A DNA stretch of 64,000 nt from Chitinophaga pinensis (GTDB lineage: Bacteria; Bacteroidota; Bacteroidia; Chitinophagales; Chitinophagaceae): NCBI RefSeq assembly GCF_007896845.1, contig NZ_VOHS01000004.1, positions 1 to 64,000 of the forward strand, read 5' to 3'. How positions within the stretch are numbered: position 1 is the stretch's first letter; every line of letters starts with the position of its first letter. Both the position numbers and the translations under genes were made by a program. The notes beneath the pieces were generated by a model that saw only the letters and a program-made list of their open reading frames with translations, searched no databases and was not told the origin of the DNA. This document shows positions 46,301 to 54,649 of this stretch, piece by piece.

Positions 46301-46481
46301 GAACAAGCGGCTTTTGCATGGTCCGTTGAGTGGGCCTGCTATTGTTATTTCTGGACTGGTTATTTGTAACCGTGGTATCCCGTCGCTGGGCGCTGACCCT
46401 GTTAATTTCAATACAGCACAAGAACAGACTTACTAAACAGGTATATGATAGAAAATTGCGAACTGATCTGTAATAATTCAT
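43389..46481 (-). CDS. SprE/PorW-like TPR protein of gliding motility and type IX secretion
   Basis: 1030 residues. The N-terminal signal segment (LVSLFLCCIEINRVSAQ) contains a Cys pair that could be a degenerate lipobox; SprE relatives are lipoproteins, but a classical lipobox is not clear here. The conserved start of the family follows: RKWTIKRKLVQNMLARYNYLF, NARKKLALITHNVSRQGQDN and YSLQSLGLSIGDLDTVIEKAS. Then come many tetratricopeptide repeats and a Pro/Asn-rich region with basic helical segments. The C-terminal domain (residues 900-1030) is also conserved. SprE/PorW links the T9SS periplasmic and outer-membrane parts and is needed for secretion and gliding. The 18.3-kb protein with a sorting domain is one likely client. 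Confidence 0.85.
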   Translation of the reverse strand: MNYYRSVRNFLSYTCLVSLFLCCIEINRVSAQRRDTTVTNNQSRNNNSRPTQRTMQKPLVPKVAQPKGENRRIPAEMLAERKWTIKRKLVQNMLARYNYLFNARKKLALITHNVSRQGQDNYNYLLPFYPYSLQSLGLSIGDLDTVIEKASINIQIHDPRSKWIDDSYLVIGQAYFFQGEWDKANRTFQFINTTYAPKKKSDYKAVVGSSAKDQLSIASHEKRKPPFGYFKHTYARNDAFVWRAKTLLEMKEFDEARSMMNILEQDPYFPKRLAGDMAEVRAYALYKQERFAEVINPLQVAVKAKGNRDERARMYFILGQLYTNYSKPDSATMMFHKVIKQKPDPIMDFQARIQIAKLDGTREGGSLDESLARLKRMVRKEKYFEFRDAIYYTMANLVLPKDQDQAMEYLRQALKVESTNTMQKALSFKAVADIYYGQRRYRLARDYYDSTASVMPPEFTDSAIVNKRKRVLSDVATRVEAIQREDSLQRIAAMPESDRMIFLEKMAGQMRREAEEKAKKDKENAEKGIVDPQQMANNNPLSNMMNNNSPAAPKADDKGEWYFYNNATKSAGYSEFKKRWGNRPLADNWRRSQTGPVAANQPLAPEDENGNPIGVSGGKTLTDSTNAKSLAAGLPLTPDDLLKSNVIVEDAYYDLGKLYNDQLDNTELAIETYDTLLNRYPQHPHKQEVIYSLYIWHTKLGHTALAAKYKQNVVTQFGDSKFASIIKYGALQDINESKKKEISTSYDSVYVNYLRGNLEEAYNLKKAADSSYGLNFMQPKFDLLEAMIIMKMDTCEFGRQAVVNVINKYKQDDAVQEKAKSLLEALDNRAALVVYLSRLEIEKSRDNGNVVDENISIRYPWQKPEPKFDSDKLKTAAADSVKVDASAANAALKVQPLPAPLKPVTIYKLDARNPHFVIMYFLRTNKAAIEEALTQFTRYNAEKHGGESIQVANFVLTQQDVMLIFRLFPNEDKALDYFDEIRGEAEKIVPRIRPSDYTMFIISRDNFIQMNSTKDVEGYRKFFNDTYITQ

Positions 46482-46684
46482 GGATGCCAGGGTGTATAGG
46501 CTTACCTATATAACTTATATGTCAGGAAATTATTTTTTAAAGATAGGATTATTTTTTTGAGGCTGTCAAAAGTGCATATTACGATTAAAAATGAGTCCTA
46601 TCCAATTTTTTAAATACGAAATAATATAAATGTTTAACTTTAGCCGGTTGATAATCAGAAAAATTATTCAGTTTTATAGCGGAT

Positions 46685-47089
46685 ATGGCTAATAAGCGTG
46701 ATAAAAAGGGCAGAAATGTGGGCCGGATCGGTAACCGATACCGCCTGGTAATTATGAACGACAATACCTATGAAGAGGTCACATCGTTTAAATTATCACG
46801 GATGAGTGTGTATGTTGCTTTAAGTACTTTGTTTGTACTGCTGGTGACAATTACTGTCGCCACCGTTGTATTCACACCGTTGCGTTATTATATCCCGGGA
46901 TATGGTGACCTTAAGCAGCGGAGAGAGTTCATCCGGTTGAAAATGCGTACAGATTCACTGGAAGCAGCCATTAATGCCCGCGATAAATATCTGGACAATA
47001 TACAGAAGGTTATCAGCGGTGACTATTCCACCAGCAAACTGGACACAACTACCATTAAAGTTCCGAAAGTCGATAATAGTACATACTAA
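46685..47089 (+). CDS. Small membrane-anchored protein resembling the N-terminus of M23 peptidases
   Basis: 134 residues. A basic start is followed by NRYRLVIMNDNTYEEVTSFKL, one membrane helix (VYVALSTLFVLLVTITVATVV), FTPLRYYIPGYGDL, and a coiled coil of about 45 residues. The NDNTYEEV to PLRYYIPGYG stretch is the typical start of Bacteroidota M23 family endopeptidases, but the catalytic M23 domain is absent, and the 190 bases to the bactofilin gene cannot hold one. It is either a naturally short anchor protein or the stub of a truncated peptidase. Its place before bactofilin agrees with a cell-shape role. Divergent from sprE. Confidence 0.7.
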   Translation: MANKRDKKGRNVGRIGNRYRLVIMNDNTYEEVTSFKLSRMSVYVALSTLFVLLVTITVATVVFTPLRYYIPGYGDLKQRREFIRLKMRTDSLEAAINARDKYLDNIQKVISGDYSTSKLDTTTIKVPKVDNSTY

Positions 47090-47282
47090 CTATTTCAGGT
47101 CAGGCGACAAAACATTGCGGGACAAAATATACGAGAAGGTCATATACGCAAAGGGGGCCGTATACCGTTAAGGGAAGATGTGAATAACTTCTGAAAGAAG
47201 TGATTGTCAATCGGAAATAATATGTTAATAAATAATACTATCTTACATCACACTAACTAAAAGCTGAAAAACCTAGAATCCT

Positions 47283-47756
47283 ATGTTTAGCAACAACAAT
47301 CGTAATGCCAGAAGCGAGAGCAAATCAGTAATGCCTTCTTCCAACGTGAACATTATTGGCAGTGGAACTTCCATTCAGGGAGATATTGTAAGCGAAGGTG
47401 ATATCCGCATTGACGGTCAGGTGAATGGCCTGGTATCAACAAAAGCTAAAATTGTAGTAGGTCCTGAAGGAGAGATTACCGGTGATCTGATATGTCAAAG
47501 TGCGGACATTCTGGGTAAAGTAACTGGTATTATTAAGGTGGAAGATCTGCTTTTCCTGAAAGGTAACGCGCTGGTAAAAGGTGATCTGTACACTGCTCAT
47601 TTTGAGATGGAACCAACAGCGAAATTCAATGGTCGTTGCTATATGGAGCCTGAGGAAGTAGCAGCTGCAAATCAGAAAGAAAAAAATGGAAAACCAGTCA
47701 CCTCAACAAAATCCGAACAAAAATCTGAACAAAAAGCCGAAGAAGAAGCCAGATAA
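47283..47756 (+). CDS. Bactofilin family polymer-forming cytoskeletal protein
   Basis: 157 residues with a central bactofilin beta-helix core (about 22-120): VNIIGSGTSIQGDIVSEGDI, RIDGQVNGLVSTKAKIVVG, GEITGDLICQSADILGKV and KGNALVKGDLYTAHFEMEP. The tails are short and hydrophilic, as in filament-forming bactofilins, with a Glu/Lys-rich C-terminus. Bactofilins assemble without nucleotide at the membrane and place peptidoglycan enzymes. It follows the anchor protein of this block. Its last 71 bases are also used, in another frame, by the AtpZ gene. Confidence 0.95.
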   Translation: MFSNNNRNARSESKSVMPSSNVNIIGSGTSIQGDIVSEGDIRIDGQVNGLVSTKAKIVVGPEGEITGDLICQSADILGKVTGIIKVEDLLFLKGNALVKGDLYTAHFEMEPTAKFNGRCYMEPEEVAAANQKEKNGKPVTSTKSEQKSEQKAEEEAR

Positions 47757-47946
47757 CAGGCTGATACTCCGGTACACAGGGCTGGCTTTTCAGATGATGG
47801 CCACATTAGGCATAGCGGTATTTGCTGGTTATAAAATCGACCAGCGGACGGGATGGTCATTCCCTTTCTTTCTGATCATTTTGTCTTTATTAGCTTTAGT
47901 CTTAATTTTGCGCCAAATTATCAAAGATACCAGCAGGAATGAGTGA
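47686..47946 (+). CDS. AtpZ/AtpI family membrane protein
   Basis: An 86-residue protein. The N-terminal 24 residues are Asn/Lys/Gln-rich, then RYTGLAFQMMATLGIAVFAGYKIDQRTGW and a second helix. This is the AtpZ/AtpI signature, a protein of the F1Fo ATP synthase operon thought to help assemble the c-ring and carry Mg or Ca ions. The start inside the bactofilin gene gives a 71-base overlap in a different frame. Later in-frame starts would cut into the first helix (the next Met is in FQMMA), so the ATG at 47686 is the best choice. It is followed by a small membrane protein, but not by atpB as in many Bacteroidota. Confidence 0.85.
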   Translation: MENQSPQQNPNKNLNKKPKKKPDNRLILRYTGLAFQMMATLGIAVFAGYKIDQRTGWSFPFFLIILSLLALVLILRQIIKDTSRNE

Positions 47947-48328
47947 CAGGTTCTACTTTAGAGTTATTAGCCTTTTCATTATTTTGAATGGCGCATTATT
48001 ATTTTTAAAAGCCTGGTTGTTAGACAATGGAGTACACCACACGGCACTTCTTATCGGCAACCTGGCTTTAGCTGCCCTCTCCGCCATGACCTACAGCATG
48101 AGCCGCAAGGGAATACGATCTGAGAATAACGGAGATTTCCTCCTTCGTGTATATGGTTCCATGATCAGCAGAATGATGTTATGTCTGGCCGGCATTACTA
48201 TATATGCCGTAGCGAACAGGCCGCATACCAGCAAATTCACTATCTTCATACTGATGTTCTTCTATGCCGTATATGCGGTAGTAGAGAATTTTAGTCTGCA
48301 AAAAATTATCAAAAGAAAAAATAGTTAG
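47939..48328 (+). CDS. Conserved small membrane protein of the ATP synthase neighbourhood
   Basis: 129 residues with four probable membrane helices: about 8-26 (VISLFIILNGALLFLKAWL), 34-51 (LIGNLALAALSAMTYSM), 70-88 and 98-116. It starts 8 bases inside the AtpZ gene (ATGAGTGA overlap), so the two are translationally linked. A membrane protein of this size lies between AtpZ and atpB in other Bacteroidota, which suggests a role as an ATP synthase accessory. No domain is certain, and the Fo subunit genes do not follow here. Confidence 0.7.
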   Translation: MSDRFYFRVISLFIILNGALLFLKAWLLDNGVHHTALLIGNLALAALSAMTYSMSRKGIRSENNGDFLLRVYGSMISRMMLCLAGITIYAVANRPHTSKFTIFILMFFYAVYAVVENFSLQKIIKRKNS

Positions 48329-48334
48329 CAACCC

Positions 48335-48955
48335 GTGAAGCAGGAGGCTCCTTTAAATGCATTAGCTGCATATCTGCCTGAAGGAACCTTCGGGCAGGTG
48401 ATGGCCTACCTTAACCAGTACAAGGTCCACTTAACGGTGACACGTGAACGGCAAAGCATTTTGGGCGATTACCGCCACCCCGACAGAAGGGGTGGACATC
48501 GTATCAGTATCAACGGTAATCTGAACCGATATGCTTTTCTGATCACGTTGCTGCATGAAATATCCCACCTTACCACATTTATGCAATACGCTAATAGTGT
48601 TGCCTCACATGGGAAGGAGTGGAAGCAGCATTTCTCCGCTATTCTGAAAGAGTTTGTGGGTAAAGGTTATCTGCCGGCCGATGTGGAAGCTGCCCTCCGG
48701 CAGAGTATCCGTAATCCGGCTGCCAGTTCCTGTGCAGATGATGATCTGATGCGGGTACTCAAACGCTATGATCGTCAGAAAGAAAATCATTTTCTCGTAG
48801 AACAACTGCAGCCCAATCAATTGTTTCGTACCAAAGATGGTCGTGTTTTCAGGAAAGGGGAGCGTATCCGTAAGCGTTACCGCTGTGAAGAAGTAGCCAC
48901 CAAAAGAATGTATCTCTTCAGCCCCGTATATGAGGTGGAACTCGTAGCCGCATAA
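48335..48955 (+). CDS. SprT-like zinc metalloprotease domain protein
   Basis: 206 residues starting at a GTG (48335), 6 bases after the preceding stop. The zinc motif is HEISH in FLITLLHEISHLTTFMQYAN, with the expected downstream His in SHGKEWKQHFSA. The RGGHRISINGNLNRYAF run before it forms the SprT fold. The C-terminal region contains a Cys pair less regular than the Spartan-type zinc ribbon (SSCADDDL then RYRCEEV). Relatives in eukaryotes cut protein cross-linked to DNA; bacterial SprT functions are not known. It ends the plus-strand run, with a terminator behind. Confidence 0.9.
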   Translation: MKQEAPLNALAAYLPEGTFGQVMAYLNQYKVHLTVTRERQSILGDYRHPDRRGGHRISINGNLNRYAFLITLLHEISHLTTFMQYANSVASHGKEWKQHFSAILKEFVGKGYLPADVEAALRQSIRNPAASSCADDDLMRVLKRYDRQKENHFLVEQLQPNQLFRTKDGRVFRKGERIRKRYRCEEVATKRMYLFSPVYEVELVAA

Positions 48956-48956
48956 A

Positions 48957-48990
48957 AAAGGATCTACAACTCTGAAGCTGCAGATCCTTT
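48957..48990. terminator. Terminator hairpin between SprT-like and DUF4407 genes
   Basis: 9-bp arms aaaggatct (48957-48965) and agatccttt (48982-48990) with a 16-base loop. A-run and T-rich flanks fit convergent use. Confidence 0.78.
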
Positions 48991-49008
48991 CTTACTTTAA
49001 ACCTCCAT

Positions 49009-50025
49009 TTAAGAATTTACACCCGCTGTTTGCCCTATCATCATACGCTTGTTGTATTCCCGTTCCCTTTTCTCTATCGTTTCCTTCCGGAAAATGATAT
49101 AAGCATGTTCGTGTGCTTCCAGCAGATCGTCATACGGTCCGCGGGGAGAAATCAGTTTTACGAATACCGGCGCTGTCTCGATCGTAATAAACAGCAGTGT
49201 GATAAACCAGTTTGCCCATTTCACAGGCTCACTACGGTCAGTCAGATGTCCCAATGCATCCAGTCTGGAGGCCAGACCATCAATGTGACTACGGTCCAGC
49301 GTACCTACAGTTGACTGACGGGTAGAGTCGATACTTGCCAGTTGCTGCCGTTTCTGGGCGATCAGGGTGCCATTCTGGACCGTGATTCTTTGCAATAAGG
49401 CAGCCGCACTGTCAGCATCTGCTTTTTTCGCTTTGTAAATAGGACCAAGGTTTTGCTTGCGGGAACCGCCTGTACCATCAGCTTCCTGTTGGGCAATAAG
49501 CTGCAGAGTGTCCACTTTGGCTGCCTGCTCGCGGATGCCCTGGTTGAGCTGGGCAATTTCTGCATTCAGGGTGTTGACCTGTTGCTGGAAGCGGTTTTTA
49601 ACCTTGTCTTCCTGATTTTTGAATACCTGTTGCTCCATGACAATCAGTTCCTGATTGATCTCTTTTTCGAATACCTTCAACTCCAGTGGCTTGGAGATCA
49701 CCACGGCAATAAGGATCGCCAGTATCAGCCGGGGTACAGCCATACCGAATTCCTGCATGAATTTGTTGCGCTTTTTCATACCTGAGACGATATACCTGTC
49801 CAGATTAAAGATCATCAGTCCCCATACGATGCCAAAGACAATGGCGCCCCATGGAGAACTGAATACTGTCCACAGCGCATACCCACCGGAAAAAGCAGCC
49901 AGTAGTCCGGTGAAAAAGATTGTTGCCCCGATGCCCCCGTATTTGTTTGTCTCTGATGGGGCCCTTTTCAGCATAGGCACATGCACTCCTGAACAAAACA
50001 GGAAAAAGTCGCGGAAGCGCTTCAT
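49009..50025 (-). CDS. DUF4407 domain membrane protein
   Basis: 338 residues matching the DUF4407 family. It has a Phe-rich start (RFRDFFLFCSGVHVPML), helices near 33-54, 58-78 and 90-112, and a central coiled coil (about 120-235) rich in Gln/Glu/Lys that probably sits outside the membrane. A last membrane segment (WANWFITLLFITIETAPVFVKL) and a short charged tail (KETIEKREREYNKRMM) follow. The family has no known function. It is alone on this strand between two terminators. Confidence 0.9.
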   Translation of the reverse strand: MKRFRDFFLFCSGVHVPMLKRAPSETNKYGGIGATIFFTGLLAAFSGGYALWTVFSSPWGAIVFGIVWGLMIFNLDRYIVSGMKKRNKFMQEFGMAVPRLILAILIAVVISKPLELKVFEKEINQELIVMEQQVFKNQEDKVKNRFQQQVNTLNAEIAQLNQGIREQAAKVDTLQLIAQQEADGTGGSRKQNLGPIYKAKKADADSAAALLQRITVQNGTLIAQKRQQLASIDSTRQSTVGTLDRSHIDGLASRLDALGHLTDRSEPVKWANWFITLLFITIETAPVFVKLISPRGPYDDLLEAHEHAYIIFRKETIEKREREYNKRMMIGQTAGVNS

Positions 50026-50168
50026 GATAATTGTACTATTTGGTATATATAAAAAAAATGCACCCGCAGAATGCAGGTATATAGTGAAGGATGGATTATG
50101 AAGATACGACTTTTTTCAGCTTCGGTACAGGAATGTGACCAAAGGGACACAATAAGTGATAAAAAACA

Positions 50169-50193
50169 AAACCCCGGACATTGTCCGGGGTTT
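50169..50193. terminator. Terminator after sucC
   Basis: Perfect 10-bp arms aaaccccgga (50169-50178) and tccggggttt (50184-50193), loop of 5. An A-rich run to the left serves as the T-run for the minus-strand sucC. Confidence 0.9.
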
Positions 50194-50229
50194 CATTTTC
50201 TATTTTTAGTCAATCACTACGAAATGTAA

Positions 50230-51444
50230 TTAAGCAGTCACGGCTTTGTTAACCAGTGCAGCAGCTTCACTCAGGAGGATAGCTGACTGTACTTTCAGAC
50301 CACTTTCTTCGATCAGTTTCTTCGCTTCTTCTGCGTTTGTACCCTGCAGACGAACGATAATCGGAACTTTGATATCACCAATAGACTGATAAGCGTCGAT
50401 TACACCCTGTGCAACACGGTCGCAACGAACGATACCACCGAAGATGTTGATCAGGATCGCTTTCACCTTAGGATCTTTCAGGATGATACGGAAACCTGCT
50501 TCTACGGTCTGTGCGTTTGCAGTACCTCCTACGTCCAGGAAGTTAGCAGGTTCACCGCCGCTCAGTTTGATCATATCCATGGTAGCCATTGCCAGACCGG
50601 CGCCGTTTACCATACAACCTACGTTACCATCCAGTTTCACGTAGTTCAGGTTGAATTTACCTGCTTCTACTTCAGTTGGATCTTCTTCATTAATATCACG
50701 CAGAGCTTCCAGATCAGCATGACGCATCAGTGCGTTATCATCCAGGTTCAGTTTACAGTCAACCGCGATGATTTTATCGTCGCTGGTTTTGAACAGTGGG
50801 TTGATTTCCAGCATGGCAGCGTCCAGACCAACGTATGCATTGTACAGGTTGGTAACGAATTTCACCATGTTTTTGAAAGCTTCACCGCTCAGACCGAAGT
50901 TGAAAGCTATCTTCCTTGCCTGAAACGGCTGGAGGGTAGTGTTTGGCTGTACCAGTTCTTTGAAGATCTTGTCAGGAGTGTTGTGTGCAACTTCTTCGAT
51001 ATCCATACCACCTTCTGTAGAGTACATGATCACGTTCTGACCTTTTGCACGATCCAGCAGGATAGACAGATAGAATTCTTTTATTGGGTTAGGGCCAGGG
51101 TAGTACACGTCCTGTGCTACCAGCACCTTGTTAACTAATTTTCCAGCTTCTCCGGTCTGGATGGTAACCAGTACGCCACCCAGGATGTTACCGGCAATGG
51201 TTTTCACATCTTCCGCATTTTTACCTACAGCCACACCTCTCTGCTCTTTACCACGGATGGTACCTTTACCACGTCCACCGGCGTGTATCTGCGCCTTTAC
51301 GACTGCAAACTCATTGCCATACTGCACTTTAAGTTGCTTATAAGCTTCAGCTGCCGCTTCAGGGGTATCTACCGGAATCCCTTCCTGTACCGGTACGTTA
51401 TATTTCTTCAACAGTTCTTTAGCCTGGTATTCATGTAAGTTCAT
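50230..51444 (-). CDS. sucC: Succinate-CoA ligase (ADP/GDP-forming) subunit beta
   Basis: 404 residues. It pairs with SucD in the TCA cycle to convert succinyl-CoA plus ADP (or GDP) and phosphate to succinate plus ATP (or GTP). The ATP-grasp N-terminal domain begins with MNLHEYQAKELLKKYNVPV, then VVKAQIHAGGRGKG and VLVTIQTGEAGK-type segments. The C-terminal CoA-ligase part has GNVGCMVNGAGLAMATMDMI, GEPANFLDVGGTA and ILINIFGGIVRCDRVAQGVI. sucD is not next to it. Length is as in E. coli (388) with a short insert. Confidence 0.97.
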   Translation of the reverse strand: MNLHEYQAKELLKKYNVPVQEGIPVDTPEAAAEAYKQLKVQYGNEFAVVKAQIHAGGRGKGTIRGKEQRGVAVGKNAEDVKTIAGNILGGVLVTIQTGEAGKLVNKVLVAQDVYYPGPNPIKEFYLSILLDRAKGQNVIMYSTEGGMDIEEVAHNTPDKIFKELVQPNTTLQPFQARKIAFNFGLSGEAFKNMVKFVTNLYNAYVGLDAAMLEINPLFKTSDDKIIAVDCKLNLDDNALMRHADLEALRDINEEDPTEVEAGKFNLNYVKLDGNVGCMVNGAGLAMATMDMIKLSGGEPANFLDVGGTANAQTVEAGFRIILKDPKVKAILINIFGGIVRCDRVAQGVIDAYQSIGDIKVPIIVRLQGTNAEEAKKLIEESGLKVQSAILLSEAAALVNKAVTA

Positions 51445-51553
51445 CTGATAAAAATTTGGCGCTAAAATAGGTCATTATGATTTAAATATAAAACCTCAGT
51501 GTTTTGTGAATTAAAAATAACTTTGCGCAACCTGTTTTAAAGACAATAAATCA

Positions 51554-52375
51554 ATGAGTGATCTCTTACAACAAATAGCTGCAGCTGCGGAATTTATCCG
51601 TAAATCATGGTCCGGTACCCCTGAAGTGGGCATTATTTTAGGCAGTGGACTGGGTAACCTGACCAGTGATATCACTGACAGCGTTGAAATTCCTTATGAG
51701 CAGATCCCACATTTTCCTTCTTCCTCAGTGGAAGGGCATAAAGGCCGCCTGATACTGGGTAACATGAATGGTCGCCCCGTAGTGGCAATGGCCGGTCGTT
51801 TCCATTTTTATGAAGGGCTGTCTATGCAGCAGGTCACCTTCCCGGTAAGGGTAATGAAAGCCCTCGGTGTACATACGCTGTTGGTTTCCAATGCCGCCGG
51901 TGGTATGAATAAGGCATTTAACGTAGGAGATCTGATGATCATCCGCGATCATATCAATCTGCAGCCGGAGCATCCGCTGCGTGGCCCCAACAACAATACA
52001 CTGGGTCCCCGTTTTCCGGATATGAGCGAACCATATTCCAAAGCGCTGATTGCCAAAGCAAAAGAAATTGCAGCCGCCAATAGTATTCCGGTACATACCG
52101 GCGTTTATGTAGGTGTACAGGGACCTACCTTTGAGACAAGGGCTGAATATATGTATATGCACATCATCGGTGGAGACGCCGTTGGTATGAGCACCGTTCC
52201 TGAAGTGATCGTTGCCATCCATAGCGGAATGAAAGTTTTTGCAATGAGTGTTATTACTGATATCGGTATCCGTGAAGAGGAAAATGTGATCACCCACGAA
52301 GAAGTACTGGAAGCTGCCAATGCAGCTGAACCGAAATTAACCCTTATTTTCAGGGAGCTGATCAAGGTTATATAA
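51554..52375 (+). CDS. Purine-nucleoside phosphorylase
   Basis: 273 residues of the trimeric (class I) type, which splits guanosine and inosine with phosphate to the base and ribose 1-phosphate. GIILGSGLGNLT (25-36) and SVEGHKGRLILG carry the phosphate-binding loop. GRFHFYEGLSMQQVTFPVRV and VSNAAGGMNKAFNVGDLMII follow, and VGVQGPTFETRAEY holds the conserved base-site Glu. GGDAVGMSTVPEVIVA and AMSVITDIGI complete the family fingerprint. A TAACTTTG box at 51518-51525 may be its promoter. The porin gene follows on the same strand after 158 bases. Confidence 0.95.
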   Translation: MSDLLQQIAAAAEFIRKSWSGTPEVGIILGSGLGNLTSDITDSVEIPYEQIPHFPSSSVEGHKGRLILGNMNGRPVVAMAGRFHFYEGLSMQQVTFPVRVMKALGVHTLLVSNAAGGMNKAFNVGDLMIIRDHINLQPEHPLRGPNNNTLGPRFPDMSEPYSKALIAKAKEIAAANSIPVHTGVYVGVQGPTFETRAEYMYMHIIGGDAVGMSTVPEVIVAIHSGMKVFAMSVITDIGIREEENVITHEEVLEAANAAEPKLTLIFRELIKVI

Positions 52376-52533
52376 ATTGCTTGTATTAGCTTGCAGCCCT
52401 TCCCACGGGAATACCCGGGGTAAGCTGGACACGTCCGTTTGAAACAAATGTTCACAGACGCGTAGTTGTGCCGGTTTCAAATGTATCAATACCAATAAGT
52501 TAAGAAGCTCGAAGCAGGAAATTATATCATAGG

Positions 52534-54498
52534 ATGAGGTCATTTATTTTAATATGTTGTTTGCTGGTGACCGCGCAATGCGTAATGGCGCAGTTTCAAC
52601 GTTTCGGTAATATGGGTGGAGGCGGCGGTGGCGCAGCACAGCGTGATACCGGTAGTCATACGCATGAACCGGATACGATTACGATCACCTACCGCTTACT
52701 GGGGGAGCCGACAGACTATAAGCTGGACTCCTCAATAGCCGACTTCAGCTCGTCCTACATGCATGTACCTGCCAGCTACGTAATGTTAGGTAACAGCGGT
52801 GCACCTGCCCGTAATATCCTGTTTACACCTTTTATGAAGGCAGGCTTCGATCCCGGCTTCCATACATTTGATGTCTACGGCTTCAATCACCAGAATGCCC
52901 GTATCTATTCTACGACCAAGCCTTACTCGGAATTATCCTATCTGGTAGGTAGTCAGCAGGAACAGAATATCGGCGTACTCCACACACAGAACCGTACCGA
53001 CCGTTTCAATTTCGGTTTCGAATACAATAAGAAATATGCGCCGGGTTATTTCCGTTCGCAGGCCACCAACCATGATATCTATCGGGTGACCGGCCGCTTC
53101 AACAGTAAAAACAAGCGCTACAATGCTTACCTCAGCTATTTCTATAATAAGATCAATAACGGTGAGAACGGGGGGCTGCGCGTAGCAGACTCCATACTGG
53201 ACAATCCAAGATATAGTCAGCGTAAGACAATTGACGTGAACCTTGGTAACTATGCATCTACCTCTTCAGGTCTCTTCAATACTACCTTACCGGTAAAGAC
53301 CACCAATAAGCAGTCCGGATTCATGTTCGTACAGCAGTATGACTGGGGTAAAGGTGATACCGTGCATGTAAACGATACAACCGATTATTATAAGTTTGAT
53401 CCGTTTTTCCGTGTACAGTATACGTTTAAGGTAGATAATAACAGCCTCGCTTATCTGGATGGACAGCCCGATACCGCGTTCTACACCAGACAATACGGCT
53501 GGGCATTCAACGGCGATACTGTCAGGGCCCTGCATGAATGGCGTACGATCTCCAATGATGTGTCTCTGATACAGTTCCCGCTCCGTGGCAATCAGGGACA
53601 CTTTATCAGTGCCGGTGCGCGTTACGAAAATATCCGCGGTACTTTTCTGGACGCCAATATCAGTTTCAACAACATGGTGTTGCACGGCGAATACCGTAAT
53701 AAAACGCGTAACCAGAAATGGGACCTGTCCGCCAAAGGTGAGTTTTATCTGGCTGGCCGGAACTCCGGAGACTATAATGTAAGTGGTATGCTGAGCCGTT
53801 ACCTGAATGAAACACTGGGTAATGTGCATCTCTTTTTCAGTAATACCAACCGTGAAGCATCTTATATCTATAAATATTTCAGCAGCTCATACGACAGCTG
53901 GTATAATACCACACTTGGAAAGGAAAACATCACCCTCCTGCAGTTTGCCGCTGATAATAAGAAGCTAAAGTATAACCTGGCGGTAAACTATTACCTGATG
54001 GAAAACTATACCTACTTCTCAAACTATTATACCAGTACGCAGGCACCGGCACTCTTTAACCTGCTGCAGGTGGTCTTAAGTAAGCATTTCCGGTACAAAC
54101 ACTACAACTGGTACGCGGAATTCGCATTCCAGCAGGTACACGGAGACGGCAGAATCAATGTCCCTGCCATCTGGACACGTCACCGTCTGGCCTACGAGAA
54201 TAAGCTGTTCAATAACCTGAACCTGATGACTGGTATCGAGGCGAAGTATAACACGTCCTATTATGCAGATGATTACTCTCCGGTGATTGGTCAATTTGTG
54301 TATCAGACTACCCAACGGGTGAAATACTATGCGCCTGATCTGGCAGCATTTGTACACTTCCGTATCAAATCACTGTCGGCATTTATCAGGGGAGAAAATC
54401 TCAATACGTTTTTCGCAACAAACAACTTTGCCGGACCTTCTTACCCATACAATAACTTCACATTCAGACTGGGTTTGCGCTGGTGGTTTATCAATTAA
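52534..54498 (+). CDS. Putative outer-membrane porin, Porin_10-type
   Basis: 654 residues. A signal peptide (1-20, ending VMAQ) and a Gly-rich spacer (GNMGGGGGGAAQRDTG) come first. The mature part is beta-rich with many alternating aromatic residues, beginning DTITITYRLLGEPTDYKLDS and continuing with YLVGSQQEQNIGVLHTQNR, then FNFGFEYNKKYAPGYFRSQ. It finishes with NNFTFRLGLRWWFIN, the final C-terminal strand with its usual aromatic end. Length and motif style fit the Bacteroidota putative porin family. The cargo is unknown. It lies after the phosphorylase gene, a common pairing in this phylum. Confidence 0.88.
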   Translation: MRSFILICCLLVTAQCVMAQFQRFGNMGGGGGGAAQRDTGSHTHEPDTITITYRLLGEPTDYKLDSSIADFSSSYMHVPASYVMLGNSGAPARNILFTPFMKAGFDPGFHTFDVYGFNHQNARIYSTTKPYSELSYLVGSQQEQNIGVLHTQNRTDRFNFGFEYNKKYAPGYFRSQATNHDIYRVTGRFNSKNKRYNAYLSYFYNKINNGENGGLRVADSILDNPRYSQRKTIDVNLGNYASTSSGLFNTTLPVKTTNKQSGFMFVQQYDWGKGDTVHVNDTTDYYKFDPFFRVQYTFKVDNNSLAYLDGQPDTAFYTRQYGWAFNGDTVRALHEWRTISNDVSLIQFPLRGNQGHFISAGARYENIRGTFLDANISFNNMVLHGEYRNKTRNQKWDLSAKGEFYLAGRNSGDYNVSGMLSRYLNETLGNVHLFFSNTNREASYIYKYFSSSYDSWYNTTLGKENITLLQFAADNKKLKYNLAVNYYLMENYTYFSNYYTSTQAPALFNLLQVVLSKHFRYKHYNWYAEFAFQQVHGDGRINVPAIWTRHRLAYENKLFNNLNLMTGIEAKYNTSYYADDYSPVIGQFVYQTTQRVKYYAPDLAAFVHFRIKSLSAFIRGENLNTFFATNNFAGPSYPYNNFTFRLGLRWWFIN

Positions 54499-54649
54499 CC
54501 AGTTATTAACCAATGGCCGTGATTGTTATTTTCTAACGCTGTAAAGTGTTTTAAATCATATTGTTATATTTCTGTTAAGTAAACCGTTTTACTACTACTT
54601 AAGCTGGTAGATTTGTTCCGGACTGCAACCTTCTGGCGCACGATTTGTT

